From contig JBKQPR010000067.1 of assembly GCA_052144935.1 (NCBI GenBank), positions 1 to 61,937 of the forward strand: a stretch of DNA of 61,937 nt. Direction: 5' to 3'. Each line of letters starts with the position of its first letter. Position 1 is the stretch's first letter. The stretch comes from JOPF133 sp052144935 (GTDB lineage: Bacteria; Acidobacteriota; Terriglobia; Bryobacterales; Bryobacteraceae). Position numbers and translations under genes: made by a program. The notes under the pieces were generated by a model, which was not told where the DNA came from, ran no database searches, and worked only from the letters and a program-made list of their open reading frames with translations. Positions 6,448 to 16,110 of this stretch are shown here, one piece after another.

Positions 6448-9096
6448 TCACTGGAAGTTTTCGATCATCATGAGATCGGCGCCGAAGGCCACAGTTTTGG
6501 TGAACAGAATGGTCCTTCGATCCGGAGAAACGCTCAGACCTTGGTTGATCATGCCATTGAGGTTGGCGAGTACCTGGCTGGACTGGCTGGAGAATCGAAA
6601 GAACTCAAGGGGGTATTGTCCATTGCTGCGCCCGCCGATGTAGTAGATGCCGTCATCCACCGGAAGGAAGGCTCTGCGCTCCACCCAAGCCAGCAACTGG
6701 CGCTCGGCGCCTCCGGATAGCGGCCTCGCGAACAGCGGGGAATTAAAAGCCTTGGTATAGAACAAGGTTGTCCCATCGGCGGATTCATGAGCCACGTGGC
6801 CGCCCTCGGTGGTGACCTGTTGCGCCACGCCGCCCGCAAAGGGCATGCGCCAGATCTCGTCACGGCCGGAGCGATTCGAGCGGAAGTAAATCCATTTCCC
6901 GTCGCGCGACCAGGACGGCACGTGCTTATCCGAGGGTTCCGGGGTAATGCGTCGCGGTCTGCCCCCGTTCGCATCCATCACAAAGATGTCCCGGCCGCCA
7001 TCCTCGCTTTGGGAGTCGAACGCGATCCAACGGCCATCGGGCGACCAGCGCGGGGTTCCCTGGTGACGTCCGAGGTTGCGGGTCATCTGAACCGGTTTCG
7101 ATCCGTCGGCCTGCGCTACCCAGATCTCCTCCGCTTCGCCGGAGCGATCGGACTCGAAGGCAATTCTGTTTCCGTCCGGCGAAAACTGAGGGTTGTTTTC
7201 GGAGAGCGATGAGACGATGAGCGGTTCGGCAGCCCCGCCTACGCGGTAGCGCCAGATGTCATAGTTCTGCAGATCCCTTTCGAATACCAAACGATTGCCA
7301 ACGGGAGATACGGAGGGGAAACCGGCGTGCGGTCCGGCAATTTCCAACCTTTGCGGGGGCCGCCGCTGGTCGATTTCCGCGCGCCACAGATAGGGAAGGA
7401 TGGCAGAATCGCGCGAACCGCTGTAGACCACGGACTTTCCGTCGCGGCTCCACGTTAGGGCGTTTATGGTGAGATTCTGGTTGGTGATGCGCCGGGGGCC
7501 ATCCCGCAGGACACCGGCCGCGCTCAAATCCTCGACATACACGTCGCACGAAAACGGGCCCGCGCAGCCCGCGTATGCCAACTGTCGCCCATCGGGCGAA
7601 AAGCTCGCAGCCCGGTCGAACCTGGGAGCCTTGGGGTTCGAGACCCGCCGGGCTTCGCCGCCCTCGACGGGCAGCAGAAAAATGGCGCTCGGCTGGTCGC
7701 TGGAAGAGACCGCCAGCCACTTTCCATCCGGCGACCAGGACATTTGGTAGGTCGTGGCAAAGTCCGACAGCTTCTGCTCCGCTCCTCCGAGAGGCGAGAC
7801 CGTGTAGATGGGGCCCGAGGGTAGCCCGGCGGCCGCGCCAGCAAGGCCTCCACGGCGAAACGCAATCCGCTTTCCATCCGGCGCCCATACCGGATAAGCG
7901 TCGGCAGCCGGATCGGTGGTGAGCCGCAGTGCATTCGTCTCGCCGACCAATTTCACGTAGATATCGAGGTTATCGCCCTTCTCGCCATCCCAACTGAAGG
8001 CGATCTGCCGGCCGTCGGGCGAGAAGTTGGGAAACAACTCGGAGCCGGGGTAGCTGGTCACAGACACCAGCGTCTCGGGCGGCCCGGATGCGGGTCTTCG
8101 CAAGAGCCACGCTCCGGCCAACGCCAGCACCATGACGGCGCCGGCCACGGCCCAGAGCCACGTGCGTCTTCGAGCGGGCACGGGCACGGGCGCGCCGGCC
8201 GTGAGGCGCCCGGACTCCGATTCCTCCTTCAGCTCCTCCAGCGCAACCTTCAAATCCGCCATGGTCTGGAACCGCCGCGCCGGATCTTTGCGCAGACATC
8301 GCGCCAAGACGCGATCCAGCTCCGGAGGCAACCCATCCACCAGTTGCCGGGCGGGCCGCGGCTCCTGGTTCACAATGGCGGCCAGCGTGGAGAGCTTGGT
8401 GTCTCCTGTGAAGGGCCGCCGGCCCGTCAGCATTTCATAAAGCATCACGCCGAAGGAGAAGATGTCGGAACGCGCGTCGATCTCCTTCCCTTCCGCCTGC
8501 TCCGGCGACATGTAGGCGACGGTGCCCAGAATCGACCCGTCCTCGGTCTGCCTGGCGGTGACCGTAACGGTGGCGTCGGCTTCCCCTGCCGTGGCGCTCG
8601 ACGGCTTCTCCCGGCTGGTCAGCTTGGCCAAGCCGAAATCGAGCACCTTCACCAAGCCCTTCGTGCTGACCATGATGTTCGAGGGTTTGACATCGCGGTG
8701 TACGATGCCGATGGCGTGCGCCCCCGCCAGCGCGTCGGCGGCCGGAACCGCGTACCGTAGCGCGTCGGCGAAGCGCAGGCCCCTCTGTGGGATCAGTTGC
8801 TCCAGCGTCCGCCCCTCGATATATTCCATGGCGATGAACAAAAGGTCGCCGGCCACGTCGATCTCGTGGATCGTGACGATGTTGGGGTGGTTGAGAGCGG
8901 ATGCGGTCTTGGCCTCCTGGATGAGACGGGCCTGCCGCTCCGGAGCGGCCGCGGCCTTCCCGGAAAGCACCTTTATGGCGACCAGGCGGTCCAGGCGGTG
9001 GTCGCGGGCTTTGTAGACCGCGCCCATGCCCCCCTCGCCGAGTTTCTCGAGGATATCGAAATGCGAAATCCTGGTCCCGAGTGGAATCTCCGGCAC
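6448..9096 (-). CDS. Ser/Thr protein kinase with PD40 propeller
   Basis: This 882-aa membrane-anchored Hanks-type kinase is intact. Its kinase domain spans about residues 13-280, with glycine loop LGEGGMGAV (19-27), Lys42, catalytic HRDVKPSN (133-140, Asp135), DFG (153-155) and SPEQ (197-200). A single transmembrane helix (312-332) follows. The rest is a series of PD40/TolB-like blades with repeated FSPDGRQIAF and WSPDGKWLAV motifs, presumably an extracytoplasmic propeller that senses or binds ligand. It is the intact paralogue of the broken gene at 1634-4358. It converges on an ECF sigma gene, a pairing seen in acidobacteria. Confidence 0.95.
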   Translation of the reverse strand: MPEIPLGTRISHFDILEKLGEGGMGAVYKARDHRLDRLVAIKVLSGKAAAAPERQARLIQEAKTASALNHPNIVTIHEIDVAGDLLFIAMEYIEGRTLEQLIPQRGLRFADALRYAVPAADALAGAHAIGIVHRDVKPSNIMVSTKGLVKVLDFGLAKLTSREKPSSATAGEADATVTVTARQTEDGSILGTVAYMSPEQAEGKEIDARSDIFSFGVMLYEMLTGRRPFTGDTKLSTLAAIVNQEPRPARQLVDGLPPELDRVLARCLRKDPARRFQTMADLKVALEELKEESESGRLTAGAPVPVPARRRTWLWAVAGAVMVLALAGAWLLRRPASGPPETLVSVTSYPGSELFPNFSPDGRQIAFSWDGEKGDNLDIYVKLVGETNALRLTTDPAADAYPVWAPDGKRIAFRRGGLAGAAAGLPSGPIYTVSPLGGAEQKLSDFATTYQMSWSPDGKWLAVSSSDQPSAIFLLPVEGGEARRVSNPKAPRFDRAASFSPDGRQLAYAGCAGPFSCDVYVEDLSAAGVLRDGPRRITNQNLTINALTWSRDGKSVVYSGSRDSAILPYLWRAEIDQRRPPQRLEIAGPHAGFPSVSPVGNRLVFERDLQNYDIWRYRVGGAAEPLIVSSLSENNPQFSPDGNRIAFESDRSGEAEEIWVAQADGSKPVQMTRNLGRHQGTPRWSPDGRWIAFDSQSEDGGRDIFVMDANGGRPRRITPEPSDKHVPSWSRDGKWIYFRSNRSGRDEIWRMPFAGGVAQQVTTEGGHVAHESADGTTLFYTKAFNSPLFARPLSGGAERQLLAWVERRAFLPVDDGIYYIGGRSNGQYPLEFFRFSSQSSQVLANLNGMINQGLSVSPDRRTILFTKTVAFGADLMMIENFQ

Positions 9097-9253
9097 GTTG
9101 TATCAAGGATACAGCAGTTGGCAATCGGCCACGGTGGTGGGCAGGCGGGTGTTCAGGCGGGTGCTCTCTGGCACTTCTACGGGTAGGGGCTCGGCACGGC
9201 CTGCCACCTGGAAGGCGGATCGCCGGACCCAAGCCGGGTCCAGGGGAGTGATC

Positions 9254-9479
9254 CGTCCGTGGCTCGGCTGTACGAAAGCGATCTGCCTGCAAGCGAAGGA
9301 ATTCCTCGCCGGCCACGCTCCGTGGGGCCGCCGGCGGCGACCGCCCAATCGATTTCCGGATGCCGGTCGAGCAGCGGATCAGGGAGGCGCCGCGACGCTT
9401 CCGAGATGATCTCCCGTGCGTGAACTACCGCGTAAACCGTCTTTCGGTCCGCGCGAAAGGCATGAATCGCGTCGTGGAG
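9254..9479 (-). pseudogene. HepT-like (DUF86) toxin remnant
   Basis: On the minus strand, LHDAIHAFRADRKTVYAVV (from 9479) leads into HAREIISEASRRLPDPLL and DRHPEIDWAVAAG. This matches the pattern of HepT-like ribonuclease toxins (KTVxAV, EIIGEAxxRLP, HPEIPW). The expected continuation, VAGEEFLRLQADRF, appears in a different frame from 9316. There is no start codon in the right place and no MntA-type antitoxin nearby. The rest of 9117-9756 shows no gene. I read it as a decayed toxin-antitoxin relic; the assignment rests on motif memory only. Confidence 0.5.
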
Positions 9480-9756
9480 GGTTGGCCCGCTGTACGCCCA
9501 GGCAGGCGCGGTGGCAAAAAGCAGCGGCTTGATTTCTCCCGCAGGATAACCGGCAAGCCCGTCGCCGTTGTGGCGCGCCGCGCGCGCCTCCCGCCCTCCG
9601 CGTCAAAAAGCGAGTGGCCCGATATTCGCTGGCCCCCAACCATAGAAAATTTCGACTATAAAAAATTCCGATTTCGCCCATAGAAACTTCAGTTTGGAAA
9701 CCCATAAAGCGCCGAGAGACACTATTTGGATAGACTTCCTCTGAGGTCCCCGAAAA

Positions 9757-11145
9757 ATGAGTCTTCCTGTCAAGCCCTGTATGCTTGTCCTATGCTTGAT
9801 CCCCGCGGCCATGTTGGCGCAGACGAGCCCGGATGTTTCTTCGCGATTGGCGGCCGTCGAAGCCGCCGCAAAGTCCGCCCAGAGCGCGGGCGATAATGCC
9901 TGGATGCTGGTCAGCGCAGCCCTCGTGCTGATGATGACCGGCCCCGGACTGGCCCTTTTCTACGGCGGCCTGGTGCGCCGCAAGAACGTACTCGGAACCA
10001 TGATGCAGAGCTTCATCCTCATGGCGGTGGTGACGGTAATCTGGGCCGTGGTGGGTTACAGCCTGGCTTTCGGCGGGTCCGGGCCTTTCCTCGGCGATCT
10101 GCGCTTCGCATTGCTGGACAACGTGGGCAGCGCGCCCAACCCGGATTACGCCTCCACCATTCCACAGCAGACCTTCATGGTCTATCAGTTGATGTTCGCC
10201 ATCATCACCCCGGCACTGATCTCGGGGGCCTTCGCCGAGCGCATGAAGTTCAGCGCCATGCTGCTCTTCATGACGCTGTGGAGCCTGGTGGTGTACTTCC
10301 CCATGGCCCACATGGTGTGGGGCAAGGGAGGGCTGCTGAACGCCGCGCTGGGCGGCCGGATTCCGTGCTTCGATTTCGCCGGCGGCACGGTGGTCCACAT
10401 CACCTCGGGCGTTTCGGCGCTGGTCTGCGCCCTATACCTGGGCCGGCGGCTGGGCTATCCCGCCACGCCGAAGCCGCACAACCTGGTGATCAGTTTTATC
10501 GGCGCCTGCCTGCTGTGGGTGGGCTGGTTCGGCTTCAACGCGGGCAGCGCGCTGGCCGCCTCGAGCCTGGCCACCAGCGCCTTCGTGGCCACGCATTTCG
10601 CGGCGGCCTCCGCCACCCTGGGGTGGGTCGCCGCCGAGTGGCTGACCACCGGCAAGCCCAGCGTGCTGGGCGCCATCTCGGGATGCGTGGCGGGCCTGGT
10701 GGCCATCACGCCCGCCTCGGGCTTCGTCAAACCCTTCCCGGCGCTGCTTATCGGCCTGTGCGCGGGGGTGGTCTGCTACGGGATGGTCACCCAGGTCAAG
10801 AAGCGGTTCGGCTACGATGACGCGCTCGACGCGTTCGGCGTCCACGGCGCGGGCGGCACGCTGGGCGCGCTCGCCACCGGGGTCTTCGCCACCAGCGCGG
10901 TGAACGATAATTTCAAGGATTCCGCCGGCCGGACGCTGCCGCTGGGGCTGGTGGATGGGCACGCCTCCCAGGTGCTCAATCAACTGGCCGGGTGCGCGAT
11001 TGCATGGATTCTGGCGATTGTGGGAACCCTGGCGATTCTCTGGCTTTGCGACCGGCTGATCGGGCTGCGGGTGCGGAAGGAGGACGAAATCGAAGGTCTC
11101 GATTACAGCATGCACGGGGAGGAAGGGTATATCTTCGAGCAGTAG
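9757..11145 (+). CDS. amtB: ammonium transporter
   Basis: This 462-aa Amt/MEP/Rh channel conducts ammonium across the inner membrane. The N-terminus is a signal-like segment (to about residue 21), typical of Amt proteins. About eleven transmembrane helices follow, with family motifs PGLALFYGGLVR near 63-74, FAERMKFSAMLLF, and LGWVAAEW. The C-terminal tail ends in EGLDYSMHGEEGY, the segment known to contact PII proteins. A GAGG precedes the ATG. It is followed after 17 bp by glnB and then glnD, a standard nitrogen-control operon. I did not find a convincing sigma-54 site upstream. Confidence 0.97.
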   Translation: MSLPVKPCMLVLCLIPAAMLAQTSPDVSSRLAAVEAAAKSAQSAGDNAWMLVSAALVLMMTGPGLALFYGGLVRRKNVLGTMMQSFILMAVVTVIWAVVGYSLAFGGSGPFLGDLRFALLDNVGSAPNPDYASTIPQQTFMVYQLMFAIITPALISGAFAERMKFSAMLLFMTLWSLVVYFPMAHMVWGKGGLLNAALGGRIPCFDFAGGTVVHITSGVSALVCALYLGRRLGYPATPKPHNLVISFIGACLLWVGWFGFNAGSALAASSLATSAFVATHFAAASATLGWVAAEWLTTGKPSVLGAISGCVAGLVAITPASGFVKPFPALLIGLCAGVVCYGMVTQVKKRFGYDDALDAFGVHGAGGTLGALATGVFATSAVNDNFKDSAGRTLPLGLVDGHASQVLNQLAGCAIAWILAIVGTLAILWLCDRLIGLRVRKEDEIEGLDYSMHGEEGYIFEQ

Positions 11146-11162
11146 CGCTAGGATAAGCCTAT

Positions 11163-11501
11163 ATGAAGAAAATCGAGGCCATTATCCAGCCCTTCAAGCT
11201 GGACGAGGTGAAAGAAGCGCTGAAAGCCATCGGCATCGACGGCATGACTATCAGCGACGTCCGCGGTCACGGACGGCAGAAAGGCCACAAGGAAGTCTAC
11301 CGCGGCCAGGAATACAACGTGGATCTGCTCCCCAAGATCAAGCTGGAGATGGTGGTGCCCGCCGACCGCTACGAAGAGGTGCTGCGCGCGCTCACGGCCG
11401 CCGCGCGCACCGGCAAAATCGGCGATGGCAAAATCTTCGTATATGACGTGGCGGAAGCCATTCGCATCCGGAACGACGATCGTGGCGACTCAGCCCTCTA
11501 A
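11163..11501 (+). CDS. glnB: nitrogen regulatory protein PII
   Basis: This is a 112-aa PII signal protein of GlnB/GlnK type, a cytosolic trimer sensing 2-oxoglutarate and ATP/ADP. It has the starting strand MKKIEAIIQPFKLDEVKEAL, the T-loop with uridylylation site Tyr51 (VYRGQEYNVD), and the B-loop TAAARTGKIGDGKIFV. Its position directly after amt points to a GlnK-like role in gating the transporter. The following glnD encodes the enzyme that modifies Tyr51. The two frames overlap if the GTG start of glnD is used. Confidence 0.97.
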   Translation: MKKIEAIIQPFKLDEVKEALKAIGIDGMTISDVRGHGRQKGHKEVYRGQEYNVDLLPKIKLEMVVPADRYEEVLRALTAAARTGKIGDGKIFVYDVAEAIRIRNDDRGDSAL

Positions 11502-13968
11502 CGCGCGGAACGTTTTTCTGGCCACCGGAGACGCCATGACGGTGCTGGCGGAGCGCACCGCCCAGGTGGACCGCACCGTCATGGAGGCCGCCCGAGACCT
11601 TCTGTTTCCCGCATTTCCCTCCGGACTGGCCCTGTTGGCGGTGGGCGGATACGGGCGGCGCCACCTGTTCCCGCATTCCGATATCGATCTGCTATTGCTG
11701 TTCCAGGAGGAGCGCGTGGCCCAGGCCAACAAGGAAGCCATCTCCGCCTTCCTGCAGCGGCTGTGGGATACCGGCCTGCGCATGAGCCACTCGGTACGCA
11801 CGCCCGAGGAGTGCGCCGAGGTCCACAACACCAACGCCGAGCTGAACGTCAGCCTGCTGGACCAGCGCTTCCTGGCGGGCGACCGTGCGCTGTACGCCGA
11901 CCTGGCCCGCCGGATGCCGCGGTTTGTGGCGAGCAACCGCGAGGCGCTGGCCCGCAACCTGGCGCAACTGGCGCGCGACCGCCACGCGAAGTACGCCAAC
12001 ACCATCTACCACCTGGAACCGAACGTCAAGGAAACGCCCGGCGGCCTGCGCGACTATCAACTGGTGTGCTGGCTGGAAGCGATCAACGCCGCCGGCGGCA
12101 CCGCGGGCGGCCCACGCCTGGCGGCGGCCGAACCCGCGCCGGAACTGCAGGAGGCCATGCGTTTCCTGGCGCGCCTGCGCTGCTACCTGCACGTGCAATC
12201 AGGCCGCGACAACAACATGCTGTCGTTCGAGGCCCAGGACGCCCTCGCCGACCAGTGGCGGGAAAGCGACCCGGCGCAGTGGATGCGCCAATACTATCGC
12301 CATTCCCGCACCATCTTCCGCGCCGCCCTGCGGCAATTGGAGGCCCATGAAGCGCAATCGAGTTCCCTGCTCGCCCAGTTCCGCGATTGGCGGTCGCGCC
12401 TGGCGAATGCCGATTTCAGTGTGCACCGCGATCGCGCGCATTTCCGATCCCCCCAGCATCTGGAGGTGGAGCCCGAGCTGGTGTTGCGGATGTTCGAATT
12501 CGTGGCCCGCCACGGCGTGGCGCTCTCCGCGGAAGCCGAGCAGCAGATCGAAGCGCGCCTGGCGGGGCTACGCGCACACTTCCGCTTTCCGCAGCCGGTC
12601 TGGCCCGTTCTGAACCGGGTCTTCTCTTTGCCGCACGCTCCCCTGGCCGCGCGCCTGATGCACGAAACCGGGGTGCTCTCGGCGGTCTTTCCCGAGATGG
12701 AGTCGATCGAGTGCCTGGTGGTGCGCGACTTCTTCCATCGCTACACGGTGGACGAGCATTCGCTGGTGGCCATCGAGACGCTCTGGCGGGTGGAGGCGCC
12801 GCAGTATCGCGACCTGCTGGCCGAGGTGCGCGAACCCGGCGTGCTGCTGTTGGCGCTGCTCTTTCACGACGCCGGCAAGGGATTGCCGCACGAAAGGCAC
12901 GTGGATGGCTCGCTGCGCCTGGCCAGCGCCGCCATGGAGCGCATCCGCATGCCGCAACAGGAACGCGACACGGTGCGCTTCCTGATTTGGCGGCACCTGG
13001 ACCTTTCCGCGGCCATGCACTCGCGCGATGTCTTCGACCCGCCGACCATCCGCGAGGTGGCTCGCCAGGTGGAGACCGTCGAGAGGCTCAAGGCCCTCAC
13101 GCTGATCACCTACGCCGATATCAGCGCGGTGAACCCCACGGTGATGACTCCCTGGCGCGCGCAGCAACTCTGGCAGCTCTACCTGATGGTCTACAACGAG
13201 CTGACGCGCGAGCTGGAAAGCGACCGCATTGGCGTGCCGGCGGCAGTGGTGGCCAACGGAGGGCCCTTTGGGCCTGAGCGCGTGGCGTTTCTGGAAGGCT
13301 TCCCCACGCGCTATTTGCGCACCCATACGGACGCCGAAATCGAAGCCCACATGGCGCTGCGCGAGAAGAGCCGGGCCCGCGGCGTGGCGGTGGATGTGGA
13401 GCGCGTGGATTCCGCCTGGCGGCTCACCCTGGTGGCCACCGACCGGCCGGGCCTGTTCGCATCGGTGGCCGGCACGCTTTCCAGTTTCGGCATGAACATT
13501 TTGAAAGCCGAGGCCTTTTCGAATCGCCGCGGCCTGGTGCTGGACACCTTCACCTTTGAAGACCCCCATCGCACGCTGGAGCTGAACCCCAGCGAAGTGG
13601 AACGCCTGCGCACGACCGCCGAGCGGGTGATCCTGCATAAGACCGATGTCCGCGAACTTTTGCGCAACCGTCCGAAGCCCAAGCTGCCGAGCCGCAAGGC
13701 GCACATTGAAACGCGGGTGGCCTTCGATTCGGAAGCGGGCGCCACCGCGACGCTGGTGGAGATTGTGGCCCAGGACCGCCCCGGCCTGTTGTACGATCTG
13801 GCCTCCGCGATGTCGTTGAACGGCTGCAACATCGAGGTGGTGCTGATCGACACGCAGGCGCACAAGGCTATCGACGTTTTTTATGTGACGGCCGAGGGGA
13901 AGAAACTGGCGGAGGGGAAGCAGGGGATTCTGAAGGAAGCGCTGGAGCGAGCCTGCCAGGCGGTGTAA
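11482..13968 (+). CDS. glnD: PII uridylyltransferase/uridylyl-removing enzyme
   Basis: The product (about 828 aa) adds UMP to PII or removes it according to glutamine level. The nucleotidyltransferase core shows GGYGR at about 55-59 and HSDIDLLLL (Asp67, Asp69). The HD hydrolase domain shows LFHDAGKG (His462, Asp463). Two C-terminal ACT domains begin near ATDRPGLF (about 653) and QDRPGLLYDL (about 764). The start is uncertain: GTG 11482 overlaps glnB by 20 bp, while ATG 11536 has a better GGAG spacing and would give a shorter N-terminus. Being cotranscribed with amt-glnB makes a self-contained nitrogen-sensing unit. Confidence 0.95.
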   Translation: MATQPSNARNVFLATGDAMTVLAERTAQVDRTVMEAARDLLFPAFPSGLALLAVGGYGRRHLFPHSDIDLLLLFQEERVAQANKEAISAFLQRLWDTGLRMSHSVRTPEECAEVHNTNAELNVSLLDQRFLAGDRALYADLARRMPRFVASNREALARNLAQLARDRHAKYANTIYHLEPNVKETPGGLRDYQLVCWLEAINAAGGTAGGPRLAAAEPAPELQEAMRFLARLRCYLHVQSGRDNNMLSFEAQDALADQWRESDPAQWMRQYYRHSRTIFRAALRQLEAHEAQSSSLLAQFRDWRSRLANADFSVHRDRAHFRSPQHLEVEPELVLRMFEFVARHGVALSAEAEQQIEARLAGLRAHFRFPQPVWPVLNRVFSLPHAPLAARLMHETGVLSAVFPEMESIECLVVRDFFHRYTVDEHSLVAIETLWRVEAPQYRDLLAEVREPGVLLLALLFHDAGKGLPHERHVDGSLRLASAAMERIRMPQQERDTVRFLIWRHLDLSAAMHSRDVFDPPTIREVARQVETVERLKALTLITYADISAVNPTVMTPWRAQQLWQLYLMVYNELTRELESDRIGVPAAVVANGGPFGPERVAFLEGFPTRYLRTHTDAEIEAHMALREKSRARGVAVDVERVDSAWRLTLVATDRPGLFASVAGTLSSFGMNILKAEAFSNRRGLVLDTFTFEDPHRTLELNPSEVERLRTTAERVILHKTDVRELLRNRPKPKLPSRKAHIETRVAFDSEAGATATLVEIVAQDRPGLLYDLASAMSLNGCNIEVVLIDTQAHKAIDVFYVTAEGKKLAEGKQGILKEALERACQAV

Positions 13969-13986
13969 GCCCAGACGCCCCCTTTT

Positions 13987-14062
13987 GACGCAGAGACGCG
14001 GAGACGCGGAGAAAACCCGGAGAGAGGGCAACGGTGTTTGTTTTCTCCGCGCCTCGGCGTTG
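13987..14062. repeat. CGCAGAGACGCGGAGA hairpin, copy 1
   Basis: The left half, GACGCAGAGACGCGGAGACG.. followed by GAAAAC, is mirrored by GTTTGTTTTCTCCGCGCCTC. This forms a long imperfect hairpin between glnD and the methyltransferase. Related and better-preserved copies lie at 25023-25121 and 35347-35448. It is a dispersed palindrome, possibly acting as a transcription barrier. Confidence 0.7.
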
Positions 14063-14147
14063 AGTCCGAGGTTTCAACGACCCCGGACTCCCGCCCTTCC
14101 TGTGCCATAATCGTTACAACTTTACAACTCACCGGAGGGAAACATTC

Positions 14148-15194
14148 GTGGCTGCAACAGGACAACAGGCCGTAACGCCGGAACGCATTTCGGCGCTGGC
14201 ATGGGGCTACACCGCGCCCCTGATCGTCGAGACGGCGGTGCGACAGAACATCTTCGATCTGCTGGATGACGGCCCGAAGAGCATCGCGGAGCTGGCGGCG
14301 CTCACCGGCGCTTCCACGCGCGGGCTGCGCGCCGTTCTTCACGCGCTGGCCGGATTGAATCTGCTGGCCAAAGATGCCGAGGGCCGCTTCTCGCTCACCG
14401 CGGAAAGCGCGGCGTTCCTGGTCAGCACGCGGCCGGGGTATCTGGGCGGCCTCATCCGCCACACCAGCACGCAGCTCATCCCGCTGTGGCTCAAGCTGAA
14501 CGAGATCGTGGTGGCGGGGAAGCCGGCGGCCGGAGTAAACCAGGAAGGCCCCGGAGCGGAGTTCTTCCACGAGTTCGTGATGGATATTTTTCCGATGAGC
14601 TATCCTTCGGCGCGGGCGTTGGCCGCCCATCTGGCCGAGGCGGAGTCCGCCGGGCCCCGAGGGCACCCCAAAGGGCAGCCCTCGAGCGCGCTCGATCTGG
14701 CGGCCGGCTCGGGAGTATGGGGCATCGCGCTCGCCCAGGCGTTTCCCGATCTGCGGGTCACCGCCGTGGATTGGCCGCGCGTGCTCGACGTGACGCGCCA
14801 GAGCGTGCAGCGTTGCGGATTGGCGGAGCGCTTTTCGCTGGTTCCGGGCGATCTGCTGGAAGCCGATTTCGGCTCCGGGCACAGCGTCGCAACCCTGGGC
14901 CACATCCTGCACAGCGAGGGCCAGCGCCGCGGCCGCGCGCTGCTGCGCAAGACCTTCCAGGCCCTGGCGCCCGGTGGAACCATCGCCATCGCCGAGTTCC
15001 TGGTGAGCGAGGACCGCAGCGGTCCGCCCAACGGCCTGATCTTCGCGGTGAACATGCTGGTGGCCACCGACGAAGGCGACACCTGGTCGTTCCCCGAGAT
15101 CGCCCGGTGGCTGGAAGAGGCCGGCTTCGAGAACCCACGAACCTTGCCGGCGCCCGGCCCTTCGCCGCTGATCCTGGCCAACCGCCCGGCCTGA
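14148..15194 (+). CDS. SAM-dependent O-methyltransferase-like protein
   Basis: The 348-aa protein begins with GTG after a GGAGGG site. The N-terminal winged-helix dimerisation domain (about 10-95; TAPLIVETAVRQNIFDLLDD, IAELAALTGASTRGLRAVL) is typical of the COMT/hydroxyneurosporene methyltransferase group. The C-terminal Rossmann domain has the SAM motif LDLAAGSGVWGIALAQ (about 184-199) and a TLGHILHSEG motif-IV region. The substrate is unknown; such enzymes act on small phenolics or secondary metabolites. A GGGCCCCGAGGGCACCCC motif (14652-14669) is embedded in the coding sequence just before the SAM motif, adding a linker that reads AGPRGHPKG. Confidence 0.88.
   Translation: MAATGQQAVTPERISALAWGYTAPLIVETAVRQNIFDLLDDGPKSIAELAALTGASTRGLRAVLHALAGLNLLAKDAEGRFSLTAESAAFLVSTRPGYLGGLIRHTSTQLIPLWLKLNEIVVAGKPAAGVNQEGPGAEFFHEFVMDIFPMSYPSARALAAHLAEAESAGPRGHPKGQPSSALDLAAGSGVWGIALAQAFPDLRVTAVDWPRVLDVTRQSVQRCGLAERFSLVPGDLLEADFGSGHSVATLGHILHSEGQRRGRALLRKTFQALAPGGTIAIAEFLVSEDRSGPPNGLIFAVNMLVATDEGDTWSFPEIARWLEEAGFENPRTLPAPGPSPLILANRPA
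14652..14669. repeat. 18-bp motif copy 3, inside methyltransferase
   Basis: GGGCCCCGAGGGCACCCC lies within the coding frame, which stays open through it, and encodes part of a Gly/Pro linker between the two domains. It conforms to GGGCCC-n-GAGGGC-r-CCCC. Confidence 0.6.
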
Positions 15195-15289
15195 GCACGC
15201 CGCGTTTCGCCGCCGTGGACCCGACGGGCCGGCCCCTGCTAGAGTGTGTAGGAAGCGGTTCAATCCGACGGCAGAGGTGTCGAGGGGTC

Positions 15290-16066
15290 TTGCGCTACTT
15301 TCTTGCGGTTACACTCTGGCTTGGCTGCTGGGCGGCGAATCTGCGCGCCCAGGGCAATTACGAAGTGCAGGTCTACGGCTACGATCTGGTGACGCCCGGC
15401 GTCACCATGGTCGAGCTGCACAGCAATTTCACGGCGAGCGGCTCCAAGACCGCGGATGGCGTGCTGGGGACCAATCACGCCGAACACGAAACCGTGGAGA
15501 TCACCCACGGCTTCAACGACTGGTTCGAGTGCGGCTTTTACATTTTCACCAGCATTCAGCCGGGCGGCCCGTGGGTCTATGTGGGGTCGCACATCCGCCC
15601 GCGCTTCGCCATTCCGGAAAAGTACCATCTGCCGGTGGGGGTGAGCATCTCGAACGAGATCGGCTGGCAGCGGCCCGAGATCTCGCCGGACACCTGGACC
15701 TGGGAGATCCGGCCCATCGTAGACAAGAAGATCGAGAAGTGGTACCTGGCATTCAACCCGGCGATGGACTTGACGATCCACGGGCCCGACAGGCCGAAGG
15801 GGCTGATCTTTTCGCCCAACTTCAAGTGGAGCTACGACATCACTAAGAGAATCGCGGCCGGTGTGGAATACTACGGCTCGCTCGGCCCCATCACGGGCTT
15901 CTATGCCGTGCGCGACCAGGAGCAGCAAATCGTCCCCGCCGTGGATATCGACTTCGGCAAAAATTGGGAATTCAATTTCGGAGTGGGCGTCGGGGTCACC
16001 CAGGCGACCGACCATTTCCTGATCAAAGCCATCCTGGGCTACCGCTTAAATAACAAGAAGAGTTGA
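15290..16066 (+). CDS. predicted outer-membrane barrel-like protein
   Basis: The frame is open far upstream, but TTG 15290 preceded by GAGGGG is followed by a signal peptide (LRYFLAVTLWLGCWAANLRA, cleaved before QGNYE). This gives 258 aa. The mature part consists of alternating polar/hydrophobic strands with aromatic ends (EVQVYGYDLV, WFECGFYIFTS, HIRPRFAIP, FNFGVGVGVT) and finishes with FLIKAILGYRLNNKKS. This resembles a small transporter-like or MetA-pathway-type outer-membrane barrel. No specific substrate can be assigned. The TTG start is inferred from the signal peptide and the ribosome-binding site. Confidence 0.7.
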   Translation: MRYFLAVTLWLGCWAANLRAQGNYEVQVYGYDLVTPGVTMVELHSNFTASGSKTADGVLGTNHAEHETVEITHGFNDWFECGFYIFTSIQPGGPWVYVGSHIRPRFAIPEKYHLPVGVSISNEIGWQRPEISPDTWTWEIRPIVDKKIEKWYLAFNPAMDLTIHGPDRPKGLIFSPNFKWSYDITKRIAAGVEYYGSLGPITGFYAVRDQEQQIVPAVDIDFGKNWEFNFGVGVGVTQATDHFLIKAILGYRLNNKKS

Positions 16067-16110
16067 CCCAAAACACCGCCCCTGAGACCGAGCTGAGAGA
16101 CTGAAAAAGA

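Noticed and set aside
9379..9705. 108-codon minus-strand frame in the amt upstream gap
   Set aside because: No family similarity; the HepT-like signal lies in a different frame of the same DNA.
9600..9756. Sigma-54 promoter before amt
   Set aside because: No TGGCAC-n5-TTGC match was found; only AT-rich sequence with a repeated CCATAGAAA.
14486..15289. Upstream extension of the outer-membrane protein frame into the methyltransferase
   Set aside because: The extension is Arg/Gly-rich shadow sequence; a signal peptide fixes the start near 15290.
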